Assembly: GCA_022606425.2 (NCBI GenBank)
Contig: JAHDVF020001318.1
Location: forward strand, 248,001 to 312,000
Length of the DNA stretch: 64,000 nt
From: Lepidostoma basale
Lineage: Eukaryota > Arthropoda > Insecta > Trichoptera > Lepidostomatidae
Direction: 5' to 3'
The translations under genes and the position numbers were made by a program. Shown here piece by piece: positions 11,137-22,970 of the stretch (positions are counted from its first letter, which is position 1; every line of letters starts with the position of its first letter). The notes under the pieces are model-generated. The model did not search any database. It saw only the letters and a program-made list of their open reading frames with translations, and was not told the DNA's origin.

Positions 11137-11216
11137 TATTTATAATATATTTTACTAGTTACATCACAGTTTATTTTAATTTTTAGTATTTATTTATATT
11201 TTAACAATAAGTCAAA

Positions 11217-14200
11217 ATGGAGGTAATGGAAGAAGGAAATTTAATGGACAGAGTTCCTATTTTACTTCAGCGGGATTTTCAATATTATCAGGTAAATTAA
11301 ATTATATTTTCAAAAAATATGCCTTATTTAGCTGTAAAATATTTAGTAACATTTGAATTGAAAGTTTTACAGATTGTAATAGTTATTAGAGCACAGTTTT
11401 ATTATGCATTAAGATTACTATTAGAGTTAAATGCGTTTATATTAAGTATTTTACGTTTGTTGAATTGTCTTTTTTGATATTTTATTTAACTGTTATTCTA
11501 GACAAATCAAACCGTCTTGCAAGAGAAGATTTGTTCTGGAATAGTTGGTGGGAAGTTGGATTTTCCACGGAATGCTTCATTTGCTTCAGTTAAACTTGTG
11601 ATGTGGTGGGAGGAAGAGTTTGTTGCAGCATTTAGGTCAGTATAATAATTATTATAAAACAATCATTTGGTGAAGTTAAAAAATTAGTTTTTTTTGTCTG
11701 AATCTGAACATGGAATTGAGTTTGGTTTGAGTCTTTGATAATTGAATTGCGAATTTTCCAAGAGATGTCATTATATCGCACCGTGAGTGTAAAACCGAGA
11801 TAAGTGCAAATATACATTTTGGAGATATGGGAGTTTAAAGACTTCATATTGATTGGAAAAACTGTTTTTTTTTTTTAAATAAACCAGTGATTTTCGGTTT
11901 AAAGTAATATACCTATAAACCGAAAATCATTGATTTATTAAAAAAAAAAACAGTTTTTCCAAGCAATATGAAGTCTTTAAACTCCCATATCTCCAAAAAT
12001 TATATTTGCAGTTATCTCGGTTTTATACTCACGGTGCGATATGTAGTTCACCATTTCCACAAATAATTAAAAGTTTTACTCATAAAGGAATGTATGAGAA
12101 ATAATTAATTAGCTTATTAATTTTTAATATCTTATTCTTTCATAATAAAACATTTTAACAGTAGCAAAATTGCTGACTATAAAAAAAAGCAGCTTTTAAT
12201 GTAAATATGATAAAATTATTATGTAAGGTGTTTATCAAGCATAAATAAATATTTAATTTCAGAAAATCCTCGGGTCTGCTTGACGGAAATGGTAATGATG
12301 AAGATCTAGCGGCTGGTTGTGGAGGAATTGTCAAAGCATCGGACCCAGACAAATTTGTCTCTTTGGTTGTCAAATCTTCAGAACTCCTATTAGGTTACCT
12401 TTTTAATATTTGTTTTTTCATTTCATTTTTTTTTTCATTACTATTGGATCAGTTGTATCGTTTAATTATTGTTTTATAGAAGTCTAATTTATATAAAACA
12501 ATTAAGGAAATAAAATGAGATAAATTTTCATTATTAGATTGTATTCAGATTAAGATATAAATGTTACTTTTTATTTGATTATAACTGATTCAGATTTATA
12601 TATACCTTGCTAGAGTTGGTAAAGAGGTCAATCGTAAATATATACTATTTGCTAATAATAATAATAATAATACCATGCTAACATTTAAACTGCCGTTTTC
12701 GTGATGTAATCACCTCAAGGGCGCATTGAGACATGTTTCAAATCTAAAAATGAACACAGCATCTGATATTCATTATCAGTTAGAAAGTAGTATCATAAGA
12801 GAAAAAAAAATACAAATTAGACTAAGGACAATACAATACATTTTAATTTGTGATTTTAGAATAATCATATTATTTATTATATTTCAGAACATCTTCATAT
12901 TTTGAGTCAAGAAGCCCTGGATCACGCAGACTTGCCTGTACTCACCGGCACTCTGGGAGCATCTGCCCTCATTAAGAATAGTTTACACTGTTATATACAA
13001 GCTTCACAATATACTGACGGGGGACATAGAACATGTTCATTACAAGTAAATCATGCACTATTTTGATATTTTTTCTTCCCGATATTCTGTTTTCTTAAAG
13101 TAATAAAAAAATAATAAAGTTTTCTGGCTATAACCATCGATTTGGTGTATATTTTAATTAAATTGACTTTATATGATACTTTTAGTCTGCCCAGAAGCAG
13201 TATGCTGAGATGGCTGAAGCTCTTGCTGAAAGAGTTTTGGATTTGCATGGAAGGTTACTCGCACTCTATGTCTTGCAAGGAGTGCCAGGATACGGAGGCT
13301 CCCCTTCTATTAGAATGTGGTGGCTATACATGCAAGGTCCTTTTGATTTTCCCTCTTTCAGTTGTCATAGATAATATTTTATTACTCAATTGTTCTATAA
13401 TTTTATTGTTATGAGCTTATAAATATTTTGTTTTTCAGGTACACGTCAAGATTTATGGGATACAGTACCACCTAAAATGGCACAGCGAGTTTTTGCTGGA
13501 ATGCTAAATGAAACCTTGACTATTTTGACAGTTCGATATACACAGGTAAAATTTTGAGATGAAACTGAATTATTGTTAAAAAATTGCTTAGAATATATTT
13601 TTTAATGTTATCAATTAATAATAAAATTGTAGAACATATATTTTAAAAACATTTCAAATTAAAAACCACTGTGGTTCTAAGAGGATCCACAATATTGAAG
13701 GTATTTCTAGTAATGCAATATTATTACATTTGATTTCTTTTCTCATAGAAACTCTCCGTTGAAAATATAAGCGGCACAATGAACGACATTTTGAACATCT
13801 TGATTTGTGTCTCACAATTACTCCCAGCGATTTGTGCAAAAGGAGAAGAATTGATTGGTTTGGAAATAAATTCCCTCGGAAAAATAATTAGAGACGTACA
13901 TGCCAAGTGTCATGAACTTTTGGTTTGTTTCTTACTGAGGGGAGCTCCATTGCATTACTTATACAAGGTGAGTCATTAAACATGATTGATTTTAATGATA
14001 TTTAATACAATCTTCAAGCTAGTTATAATACATTAATTTGTTTTAATTTTTAGATATTTAAACAGCCATCGGGTGTACATCTATTTGAAGTTCGTCCAGG
14101 TTATCCATCTTTGTGGTATATTTTATCTATGCCCCACTTATTTCCTACAAATTCTTTGGATAAAACTGTTCTTTCCTGTAGAGAATTAACAACAAATACA

Positions 14201-17200
14201 GCACTTGCTTTGGAATTGTACGTCTATTTGGCTCAACCTCAGCCACTATGGCCATTACTCTTAAAGGTTAGAACATTTATTCTTTGGTATTCTTTTCTAA
14301 TTGTTTGAATTAAATTACATACTTACTAACAGAGTTAATATTTTCATAAATTATAGCATGGCTTGGAACACTTTGGTACTCACTGATTTTAAACGCATCT
14401 GAGTTTTTGGTTTTATGTGAAATATTAACTCATTTTAATTTCATAACATATCTTCTATTTTTTTTATATACAACAACAACAACAAACCATATCGCCGTTT
14501 CCTCGCAGGGGAAGGCAGTGAGAATGGACCGCCACACTACTCTATCCTGACATACCTCTCTAGATTCCTCCACATTCAGACATGACTTTATATTTTTCTT
14601 TGAATTAATAAAATTGTTTTTTTTAAAGATCTTGTTGATGCGAGATTGTCATGTAGCAGCCATTTTGCTGAAACATTGTATGGAACTTTTACCCCAAGAT
14701 GGACAATATATAAAAAATAAAAAACTCGAGCCAATATCATGTGAAGGTTTTCTCTGTTCCAAAGATGGTTCTTGTTTATCTGACAGAAAAGTGACTTTTG
14801 CGAATGAAGGTAAGTTAAAAAAATGTATTGTAACTCATATAAGGATATAAATTTTCTTTTTAAAACTTATTGAAGTTATCAGTTATATCCAATTTTATTT
14901 TAGGTTCTTCAAGTAACAGTTCATCTAGTGAACCTTCAGCAAAGTTGAATTCTGAAGTAATTCAGGCTCTTACGCAAATTGTTCTGTCAGTTGGGTCAGC
15001 AAAAGACATGCATGATACTATAATTGCTGCTCTGGAGTCAACAGGAACTAATTGGGCTGCCAGTTTGGATAGGCGTCAGGTTCGAAAACTACTTTTAGCT
15101 AACAATGTTTTTTTTATTATTTCTTGAATGTCTTGAAGTGAAGCATGGAACTGGCAAAAGAAGGATGAAATTAGAATAAATGCAGTAGAAATGAGATCTC
15201 TAAGACGAACGTGTGGCAAATCTGTATATGATAGAGTGACAAATGCAAGTATAAGGAGTGAATGTGGTGCGAATGAAAGTGTTATGAACAAAATAATGAA
15301 AGGGTCATTAAGATGGTTTGGACACATGGAAAGAATGAGTGAAGACAGAATGGTAAAGAAGGTATATGTAAACGGCGTGAACGGAGCTAGAAATAGAGGA
15401 AGGCAGAGGAAAACGTGGCACGATCAAATCAATCAAATATTGAATGTCGGTCACGTGAGGAGTCGGAGAAATCGACGTGCGTGTATGACAAGATGTATGA
15501 ATGTAGAGGAAGCGAGAGAAGTATGTCAGGACAGAATAGTGTGGCGTTCCATTCTTTCTGCCTACCCCTCCGGGAGACGGCGTGATGGTAAGTTAGTTAG
15601 TTAGTTAGTTTTGAATAATGATAAAATACTCCATATTTTGTATTTAATGTTGATGAATACATGTGCTTTCAAGAAGTTTTATTATGTTATGTGGGAGTGT
15701 CATGTTTTGTTTTGTTAGGATGTAATAATAATTAATTACATTTTCATATGAAGTACTCACTTTGTGGTTAGACATTTTAAACTTCTAGATATAAAATAAT
15801 AAAACACTTTGTATTTAACCACAGTATACATATTATAATTGATGCCAACTAGTTTTGCTTGGACCTAAGCTTCATCAGGGCAATATAATAACTGCAACAT
15901 AATACAATATAATAATTAAACTAGTTAGCATAAATTATAATAACCATAATGTGGTTAAATACAAAGTGTTTTAATATTTTATATCAATAAGTTGAATAAT
16001 GAATTATTTCATAAAAAAACTACAAAATTATACAATTATCAATCGATGAGATGTCCATTTGGAATATGTAGTAGATAAGCAATATATGTTTGTTTCTTAT
16101 GTTTTTTTTTGTGTAATTTGCATTTCAGTTGTGGGTTTTAAAACATGCTCCATGGTTGACGGCTATATTAACACTTATTAAACCTATTCTTCTGCCGATA
16201 GCTCAAACACTTATCAGCGCAGTACAAACTGGTGCTTCCATGTATCAAGTATGTAAATACAAGTATATCAACAAGACTATCAACACAAATAAAAATGTAT
16301 TTAGGGTGTAAACTGACAAACCTATAAATATGTATTTGTGTTTGTTATTATTTTTCTAGGCGATGTCACTCTGCTTGACATGTTTCTCTCAGCTGTGGGA
16401 CTGCCTTCCACAGTCCCTATTCACAGTATCCAAGTTGATATCTCACGTACTCCCTGCGACCTCTACCCCTGTTGGTGAATCTGTTCTTTTACAGTTCCTG
16501 ATAATGGCTATATATGAAGAGTTGATAAATATTGCAGAAGCGAGTGCAGCTAAAGAAATTAAAGGTAATTATGTTTTTCAGTAAATTAATTTTTATTTTT
16601 TAAAGTCTCTCTCGCACTGTAGAAAGAATATAAAAATATTAGATTATAATTTCTTAGAAGAAAGGCAGATGAGATGGTACACCCATATAAAATGGAGACC
16701 ACCAGGCTACACAGTAAATTGAGCTTTGTCTGAATCTTCCTCGTCAACCATCAAGAGGAAGACCTAGGAACACATGGATGATTCAGTGCATTAGCGTCTT
16801 GCGGAGAAATGGCTTGAGTGAGGGCGATACTTAGAACCGTGTGAGGTATAGCCTGAGATCGAGAAGAGCCAATCCCAACAGTCAATACAGAAGATGAGTT
16901 GGGATAGCGCCAGGAAGAAGAAGATTCTCTCTCCCACCGTCAACTGTGTCCCGTCTTCCTTATACTATTGACATTAATATTTTTGCTATTATATTCTATT
17001 GCAGTTAAGATGATTCTATTGTTGTTATATACCTTGTATTTGTATTTGTGAGTGCAGGGCATGGAAGGGGAAAAATAGAGTAGCTTAAATGTGTTTTGAT
17101 GTCCCCTTTGATTTTTTAAATGAAACAGCTGTTGAGATCAATTCTGGATGGACGGAAGAAGGGCTTAGGAAGTGAATGAGCGAGGCTGACAAAAGGGTGC

Positions 17201-19526
17201 CTTTAATACTATATTGTGTAATTAAAAAACACATTGTATATTTTTGAAAGTAATATTTAATTTATTTTAGCCATTTCACCGGACCCTACTGTGTTACCCG
17301 CCAAAGATATTAAAAAGAAACCTTCCAAAAAGGATAAGAAGTCAAAGAAGAAGGATAAACCAATACTGAATACAAGAACAGGTATGATCAAATATTTATT
17401 CATATTTGATTTTGTTGAGACACATGTGTACTTATGGATTTTATTAAATCATTAACTAAAATGTGTTTTTTCTCCATCTTTTTTACAATGCAACACCAAA
17501 TTATTTAAAAAAAATCTATCTTTTTTTCATTTCAGAAATGGTCTATTCTGTTAGCTTTGATGGCAGTCTAAGCAGTGTGTCATCTGTGGCTATGTGCTTA
17601 GCCGAAGCTCTCTGTTCCATCGATGAGGATAGTAAACATACCGAACAAATACAGAAATTTCTACAACAAACTCAAAAACCTGTGGAGAACATTGAAGACT
17701 TTGGTCTTGAGGGCATTGCAGAACTAGTGGGAGGATTTTATCCAGTATGTGCATATACGTAAAATATTACACAATTTGTTTGGTTACACATTCATTGTTA
17801 TTATGTAAATATAATGTAAATTTCAATCCCCCTTTCTTTCATAGAGGAATCCTGTTATTGAAAGTGCAGAAGTTCCGGAGGGCTCTGACGTTATGGTCAG
17901 TCAGTTGCTGATGACTTCTGCGGGAAAAAATAGTCTTCAGGTTTTATTTTGATATATTATATTTTACATACAAACGAATTTTATCTAATTGTTTTTTTTT
18001 AAGCTCGTTTGTTACTTGTTGTTTATTACTAGATTGTTTTGTTAATATATGTATCAAGAAGAGATATGATTTTGAGTTATAACACAAACAAAATTTCTTA
18101 GATGTCCTGAAGGTTTAGAACTGCAATATATTAACCAATGTATTATTTTTCTTTAAGGTTATGCATCATTACATTTCAAAACATTCTGATTGGCTGTTGT
18201 CAGAATTGGGGGCAGCAGACCATTTGCCACTCATTGGAGATAAAACTGTTCCCGTAAGCTCAGTTTCACTTCTCTATACAATGTTCTATATTGGCAGAAG
18301 ACCCTTTGATCAGGTAAATATTTTGCTAGTCATAATCTGTATGTATCTTTAAAAAATCATGTATTATTCATAATTTAATAATAAGCTCCATTTACCACCC
18401 TCGAGGTGAGCTATTCACGAATACAGCGATATACAAATTAGCCTAATTATTATTATTAAATTAGGATATCATCAGGGCAATGTATGACGGTTGTTCCTGT
18501 TGCGTAGTGCACCAAGGCAAACTTTCTGAGGCCATCAAACTGAGTGCGGGAGTGCGACAAGGATGTCTACTATCCCCCTACTCTTCATAGTGGTGCTGGA
18601 GGATGTGTTGCGCCGTTCTTTTGACAGTCCTTGTGGCATTCCGTGGATACGTGATACCCTTGTTGGAGGATGTTGGAGGATCTAGACTATGCTGATGACC
18701 TCTGTCTGTTTTCGATTAACCGGGCGGATGCAGAGCAGAAGCTGTGTAGTCTTCACAAGAAAGCGGCAAAAGTGTCTAAAACAGTAGAACTACGAGTGTC
18801 TACAAATGACTCCACCCCAATCTTGCTCCACAGTGTCCCCCTTGTGACCATGACCAGCTATTGCTACCTCGGTAGTATAATAGCAGGCTCGGGAGGTACG
18901 GAGGAATATGTAGTCAGCAGACTCAACTAGGCAAGGGGAGCTTTCACAATGCTTCGCCCTGTATGGTGTTCCAGTATCATTTCAAATGCCATTTTCTGAA
19001 CAATGGCAGGCGAAAAGCCAATTACAGAACAAGTCGCTAGACGCAAATGGCTGTGGATCATTCACACTCTGAGAGGAAACCCAGCCTGCATCGCTTAGGG
19101 GGCACTAGACTGGTCCCCTATGGGGGGAAAGAGGAAGCGAGGAAAAGCCTAGAGCCACCTGGAGAAGAACCCTGCAGGTCGAGGTTAAAGCAGCAGGCCT
19201 CACTTGAGGTGATGTTAGGCATCAGGCATGCAATAGAGTTGGGTGGAGAAGGTTCCTTGAGGCCCTATGCACTACGGAGGTGATAGGACAACAACAAGAA
19301 GAAGACGATTAGGATTTTAATTCTAATGTATCTTTTTTTACAGTTCTTAAGCGGTTCTTGGATATTTGACTGGTCATCTCTGCTTAACACTCCCCTATCT
19401 CTTACTGCTGAAAGAGCGTGTACACATATAAACCGGAGACCAGAGTTTCAGCCAGATGCTACACTCTCATTACCTGATGCTGCTATGATTGCAGCTATTT
19501 CTTCACACATCAAGGAGCTAATGTAG
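11217..19526 (+). CDS. KIAA0825-like protein (DUF4495 family), 17 exons
   Basis: Exons: 11217-11291, 11502-11635, 12263-12393, 12888-13045, 13186-13336, 13439-13545, 13749-13967, 14054-14266, 14629-14809, 14904-15079, 16129-16248, 16360-16564, 17271-17381, 17536-17744, 17845-17940, 18158-18313, 19344-19526. All introns are GT-AG and all phases join, giving 874 residues. The block SIRMWWLYMQ / GTRQDLWDTVPPKMAQ near residues 207-233 matches, as I recall it, the IQMWHYF...DLWTILPPKLAQ block of human KIAA0825, a poorly understood protein linked to postaxial polydactyly. The protein looks largely helical. A lysine-rich linker lies near residues 637-653. The start ATG follows an in-frame TAA at 11208-11210 and has CAAAATGG context. 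The product is shorter at the N-terminus than the ~1,275-residue human protein. Function is unknown. Introns 2, 3, 8, 10, 12 and 16 carry repeats. Confidence 0.82.
11773..12042. repeat. Long near-perfect hairpin in intron 2 of the KIAA0825-like gene
   Basis: The left arm (11773-11901, starting ATATCGCACCGTGAGTGTAA) is the reverse complement, with few mismatches, of the right arm (11916-12042, ending CACGGTGCGATAT). Arms are ~127-129 bp and the loop is only ~14 bp. It lies wholly inside an intron, so the pre-mRNA could fold into a ~125-bp double-stranded stem. No transposase, clear target duplication or hammerhead-like core is seen. It could be a foldback MITE or an hpRNA-type siRNA source. 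Confidence 0.85.
12652..12790 (-). mobile_element. LINE-D 3' UTR fragment in intron 3
   Basis: On the plus strand an AAT-repeat run (12654-12672) is followed by GCCGTTTTCGTGATGTAATC and a region ending near GCATCTGATATTC. This is the reverse of the LINE-D end at 4100-4252. The element lies antisense to the host gene. Confidence 0.65.
14470..14586 (-). mobile_element. LINE-A fragment (GTT-tail class) in intron 8
   Basis: An ACAACAACAAC run followed by ACCATATCGCCGTTTCCTCG marks the reversed 3' end of the (GTT)n-tailed LINE-A class. About 115 bp is retained, antisense to the KIAA0825-like gene and about 40 bp from the next exon. Confidence 0.75.
15136..15612 (+). mobile_element. LINE-A 3' fragment (GTTA tail) in intron 10
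   Basis: This is a well-preserved truncated copy. One frame (15191-15604) encodes MRSLRRTCGKSVYDR, NKIMKGSLRWFGHMERMS, RGRQRKTWHDQINQIL and CMNVEEAREVCQDR, the C-terminal tail of a non-LTR reverse transcriptase. It ends in GGCGTGATGG and a (GTTA)n tail at 15590-15612. It is in sense orientation in the intron. Confidence 0.85.
15787..15980. repeat. PAL palindromic element in intron 10
   Basis: The arms ATAATAAAACACTTTGTATT... and ...AATACAAAGTGTTTTAATAT face each other. The left arm, read on the minus strand at 15878-15844, has CTGATGA, an A, a stem GCTT/AAGC with loop AGGTCC, then AAAAC (canonical GAAAC) and TAGTT. TGCC and GGCA could pair as helix I. The right arm keeps only the part beyond the core, so the palindrome is partly deleted at its centre. 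Confidence 0.7.
16660..16925 (+). mobile_element. LINE-B3 3' fragment (GAA tail) in intron 12
   Basis: It contains GATGAGATGGTACACCCATA, TCTTCCTCGTCAACCATC and GTTGGGATAGCGCCAGGAAG followed by an AAGAAG tail. This is the same order as the copy nested at 59711-59985. It is a 3' piece of a non-LTR element, in sense orientation in the intron. Confidence 0.7.
17135..17205 (+). repeat. Short dispersed repeat in intron 12
   Basis: The GGCTTAGGAAGTGAATGAGC...GAGGCTGAC block matches the insert at 61880-62037. It is probably a fragment of the same retroelement. Confidence 0.5.
18470..19312 (+). mobile_element. Broken non-LTR reverse transcriptase in intron 16
   Basis: Translation in shifting frames gives LSEAIKLSAGVRQGCLLSPY, then YADDLCLFSINRADAE (the YADD catalytic box), then YCYLGSIIAGSGGTEEYV. 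These are RT motifs B to D and the region after them. A frameshift near 18585-18670 and several stops make it non-functional. It ends near a ACAACAACAAGAAGAAGAC tail at about 19287-19306. It is sense-oriented and fills most of the last intron. Confidence 0.8.
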
Positions 19527-19771
19527 TCACAAAAATGTTTTAGCTGAAGTAGAACCATAATTAAATAATTTTGATGATTACCTTTTCAAATTCTTTCGCT
19601 ACTAGATTTTGCAATTGCCAATTTTATCAATTTAAAAAAGTTATTCTATCACATATCAATTAAAATCTCTTTGATAATGTACATTTCTTGTTTTATTTAT
19701 ATATTTTTTATCATTACAGGGTTGACTTTCACAAAGCCTGTGTTTTAAATACTTATTTGATAAGTTGAAAT

Positions 19772-19826
19772 AATAAAATGTATATTGTTCCTAAGATAAT
19801 TTTGATGCAATTTTTTTAAAAATAAA
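19772..19826 (+). promoter_or_regulatory. Candidate polyadenylation signals of the KIAA0825-like gene
   Basis: AATAAA occurs at 19772-19777 and again at 19821-19826, about 250-300 bp after the stop codon and just before a LINE-A copy. Either could end the transcript. Confidence 0.5.
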
Positions 19827-19860
19827 TTATCTATTAGCAATGAATTTATTCTGTCTTTTT

Positions 19861-20170
19861 GACCATCACGCCGTTTCCCCGCAGGGGTAGGCAGAGAGAA
19901 TGGACCGCCACACTACTCTATCCTGGCACACCTCTCTAGCTTCCTCCACATTCATACATCGAGTCATACACGCACGTCGATTCTTCTGGCTTCTGACATG
20001 ACCAACTTTTAATATTTGGTTAATTTGGTCATGCCATGTTTTCCTCGGTCTACCTCGACTCCTTACTCCATTTACATTGTTAACGTATACTTTTTTAACC
20101 ATTCTTTCTTCACCCATGCGCTCCATATGTCCGAACCAACGCAGTGAACCTTTAACCTTTAACCGAACCG
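19861..20170 (-). mobile_element. LINE-A 3' fragment (GTT-tail subfamily)
   Basis: The minus strand encodes KGSLRWFGHMERMGEERMVK, NNVNGVRSRGRPRKTWHDQ and CMNVEEAREVCQDRVVWRS. The residue set NGVRSRG, QDRVVWRS marks the subfamily that elsewhere has a (GTT)n tail. The tail here is reduced to almost nothing. Confidence 0.8.
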
Positions 20171-20605
20171 TCTTTTTGTATTGTCTTATAATAGATACAA
20201 TATAATTATTTTTCACATTACTTTGCGGTTACTTCTTCCAGCATTATTATAGTTATGTTCATATTTAGTCCAAGCTAATAAAATATTATATATTAACAAT
20301 TGAATTTAATTTCTGTTATAAAAGTAAGCACAGTACCGAAATTGGTTAGAGTAATCTGTGGTTAAAACAAGTAAGCAATGATATAAAGTAGAGATCGTCG
20401 ATTATATATATTAAAATGATGTGGTTAAATCAGCGAGGTTAAATGTCTAAAAATATAGCATTCTGTACGGGATACACCATTTATATGCGTTAAATGAAAT
20501 TTATCACTTTGGTTGATACATTATTCATGAAATCAAAATATAATTGTTTATATACAGGATACCTGATACTTAATTTTGAGAATATATTTGATGTGATATG
20601 TGAAT
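20171..20605. other. AT-rich spacer
   Basis: No gene or repeat recognised. Confidence 0.45.
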
Positions 20606-21010
20606 AAATATAGTCTAGAGACAACCACCCTAACGGCAAAAAGTGTCCATAAACTACAAAGCATGGAGAGGCAAATGTTCGATGTGAGTCACGGAGACAA
20701 AATAAGAAATGAAAAAATAAGACGCCGAACCAAAGTTGCTGACATCATGGATCATAAAGTAAAATTAAAGTGGCAGTGGGCTGGACAAATAGCAAGACAG
20801 GGTAGTACTCAATGGACATCCAGAATATTTCAATAAAGGTCTTGGACAAAGAAAATGAGTGTCAGGAGGTCACCTAAAAGATGGACTGACAATATTAACC
20901 AAATAACTGGAACAAACTGGATGCGGAAGGGACAAGACAGGGACGAGTGAAGTAAAATGGGGGAGGCCTATATCCAGCAGTGGAGGGAAGAAGGCTAAAG
21001 AAGAAGAAGT
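20606..21010 (+). mobile_element. LINE-B4 RT C-terminal fragment
   Basis: The frame 20600-20836 shows VHKLQSMERQMFDVS, IRNEKIRRRTKV and KLKWQWAGQIARQ. After a frame change it continues with a RWTDNINQITGTNW-like stretch and EAYIQQWREEG, ending in an AAGAAGAAGAAG tail. The same module occurs in both units of the tandem duplication at 29798-32791 and at 51900-52060. Confidence 0.75.
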
Positions 21011-21195
21011 GAATAAATGAATAATGCATTGAATAACGGAAATTTATTTGAAGTATATTTGTAAGTAATAAATAACATTAAGAATTGAAATGAATCATCA
21101 CTCTGAGATAAAATTATTTGTATTTTTTTTTTTTTTTTTTATGTACACAACAGGTCGTTTGGACCCAATTACTGTATACAATTTTTATTTTTTTT

Positions 21196-21375
21196 AGCTA
21201 TTATATTGATTCTCGTGACATGTGATAGGTAGCCAATCTATCGCCATTTTATTGTCACGTGAATTCTACACCAGACCAAAGACAGTGTGACAATCACACT
21301 ACCATCGCCGAGAATCGAACCCAGGACCTTCAGCATGGAAATCAAAGCTCGTAACCACTCTGCCACGAAGGTTTT
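21196..21375 (-). mobile_element. tRNA-derived SINE, copy 2
   Basis: On the minus strand the A box is GTGGCAGAGTGG (21366-21355) and the B box is GGGTTCGATTC (21322-21312). The body TTCACGTGACAATAAAATGG then GATAGATTGGCTACC follows. The tRNA-like head is better preserved than in the 56.5-kb copy. Confidence 0.85.
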
Positions 21376-22196
21376 TGGTGTAATTATAATGACAATAATT
21401 TAGACAAACAAATTCAAACATTATTTACAGATTATTGCATATTAACAGCGTTTTAGCAGTACTTTCCTAGTTATTACGATTGAATAGTATCATACTATTT
21501 AACATTGGAAATAAAATTAAAATAAGTTATTGATTAATTAGGGTACTCCTTAAATATTCCAACTTTTTTTTTTAATCTTAAACACTCATCAATGAAATAA
21601 GATCTATAGAATAATTTCAACCTCTGCTGTTAATGGAAAACCACCGCTTCACACCTCGCTGTGAGCCTCTGCCTCTTTGGATCCCAGGTGACATTATTTA
21701 CCAACCAACTTATGAAACTGAGATTTCCGGTTTTCGTGTCGTTTTGAAGGTGATGGTAAAAATATTAATTTGCAAATTAGTCCTGACTCGACAAGGTAAA
21801 GTTTTAAATTTCGAAATAAATTATGTGTGCAATAATTTTGCTGGTGTTTATCTCAAGGATGATACCGTTTGTATAATTTATTTGTTTATTTATTAAGGGT
21901 AACATACAGCGATATCATTAACGTATATTACAAAAAGACACTAAAAAAATAAAGTAATACCAATTACATGCTACCACAAATATTATATATAAGTTAACAG
22001 ACGACAGTGTGAAACGAGATTGAAGTTAAACTAAAACAAAATGAGGCAAAATAAAATATTTTTAAGATAAAAATAAAAATAGCAGTGGGAATAAACATGA
22101 ATTTAAAAAGTAATATATTATATTATCATATAACATTATGATCTCATCCACGTCGAAAAGTTGCTTCAATATATATATTTTTTTAATTTCGCTCGT
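21376..22196. other. Intergenic DNA, no gene seen
   Basis: A frame at 21633-21896 has no recognisable motif and is probably chance. The remainder is AT-rich. Confidence 0.4.
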
Positions 22197-22970
22197 TTTA
22201 ACCCTTAACGTACCGTGTTCAAAACAAAACGCTCGCTCCCATGTGGTAAGTTCAGTTTACCGCTAACTTTATCTAAATATCAAGCATATGACTAGATGAA
22301 TCAAAATTTAATTTATGTCATCTTGTAGGGAATTTCATTAGGAATAGATTGATATCTATAACATACATGGATTATTTGAAAAACATATCATTATTAATTT
22401 TTTTCTGGAACCATGCGATTTCTGATATGTAATGCGTCATAGCATACGGGCGACTGGACAAGCGGGTATAAACTTGTCTGCGCGCAGCGGCCGGCGTGGC
22501 GGGGATAAAGGCACCTAGGCAAAATGTATAGTACGTTCAAGACAACGAGTACGTATTAATATTTTTCCCTTTTGGTAAAGTGTTAATATTTTCACAGTTC
22601 TGATATTATTAAGTTGCGTCCTGCGTTTCCGTCCACAGTGGTATTATTACGTACATATTGAAAAGGTCAAAGATATAATTTAAAATACGTTCAAAACAGC
22701 GAGTAAGTATTTGTCACTTTTGATAAAGTTGTAAATATTAGCAAAACAAATTCTACCTTAACACGAATGAAGGTGAGGGCAGTCTTAGAAAATATATTTT
22801 TTTGGGATGAAGGAAGTAATTTTTTGCTTTTTTTTTTATTACGAAATATTGAAAACACTTCAATGGAGGATTACAATTTTTTTTTATAATATTAGGGTCC
22901 ATAGGTTTTAAGAAAATCAACTTTAAATTGGCAGTGGAAACTCAATTTACCACATGGCAACGCGACGGTT
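22197..22970. mobile_element. Putative MITE with terminal inverted repeats
   Basis: CCATGTGGTAAGTTCAGTTT near 22239-22258 is matched in inverse by AAACTCAATTTACCACATGG near 22939-22958. Similarity extends outward to TTAACCCTTAAC on the left and GGTTAATGG on the right. The TTAACCC edge recalls piggyBac-type ends but no transposase is present. Inside are a GC-rich patch (22480-22530) and two diverged copies of a ACGTTCAA(A/G)ACA...CGAGTA motif (22531 and 22688). Confidence 0.5.

Noticed and set aside
18314..19343. A missing coding exon of the KIAA0825-like gene in the last intron
   Set aside because: The only coding-like sequence there has RT motifs (YADD) and frame breaks. Exons 16 and 17 already join in phase.
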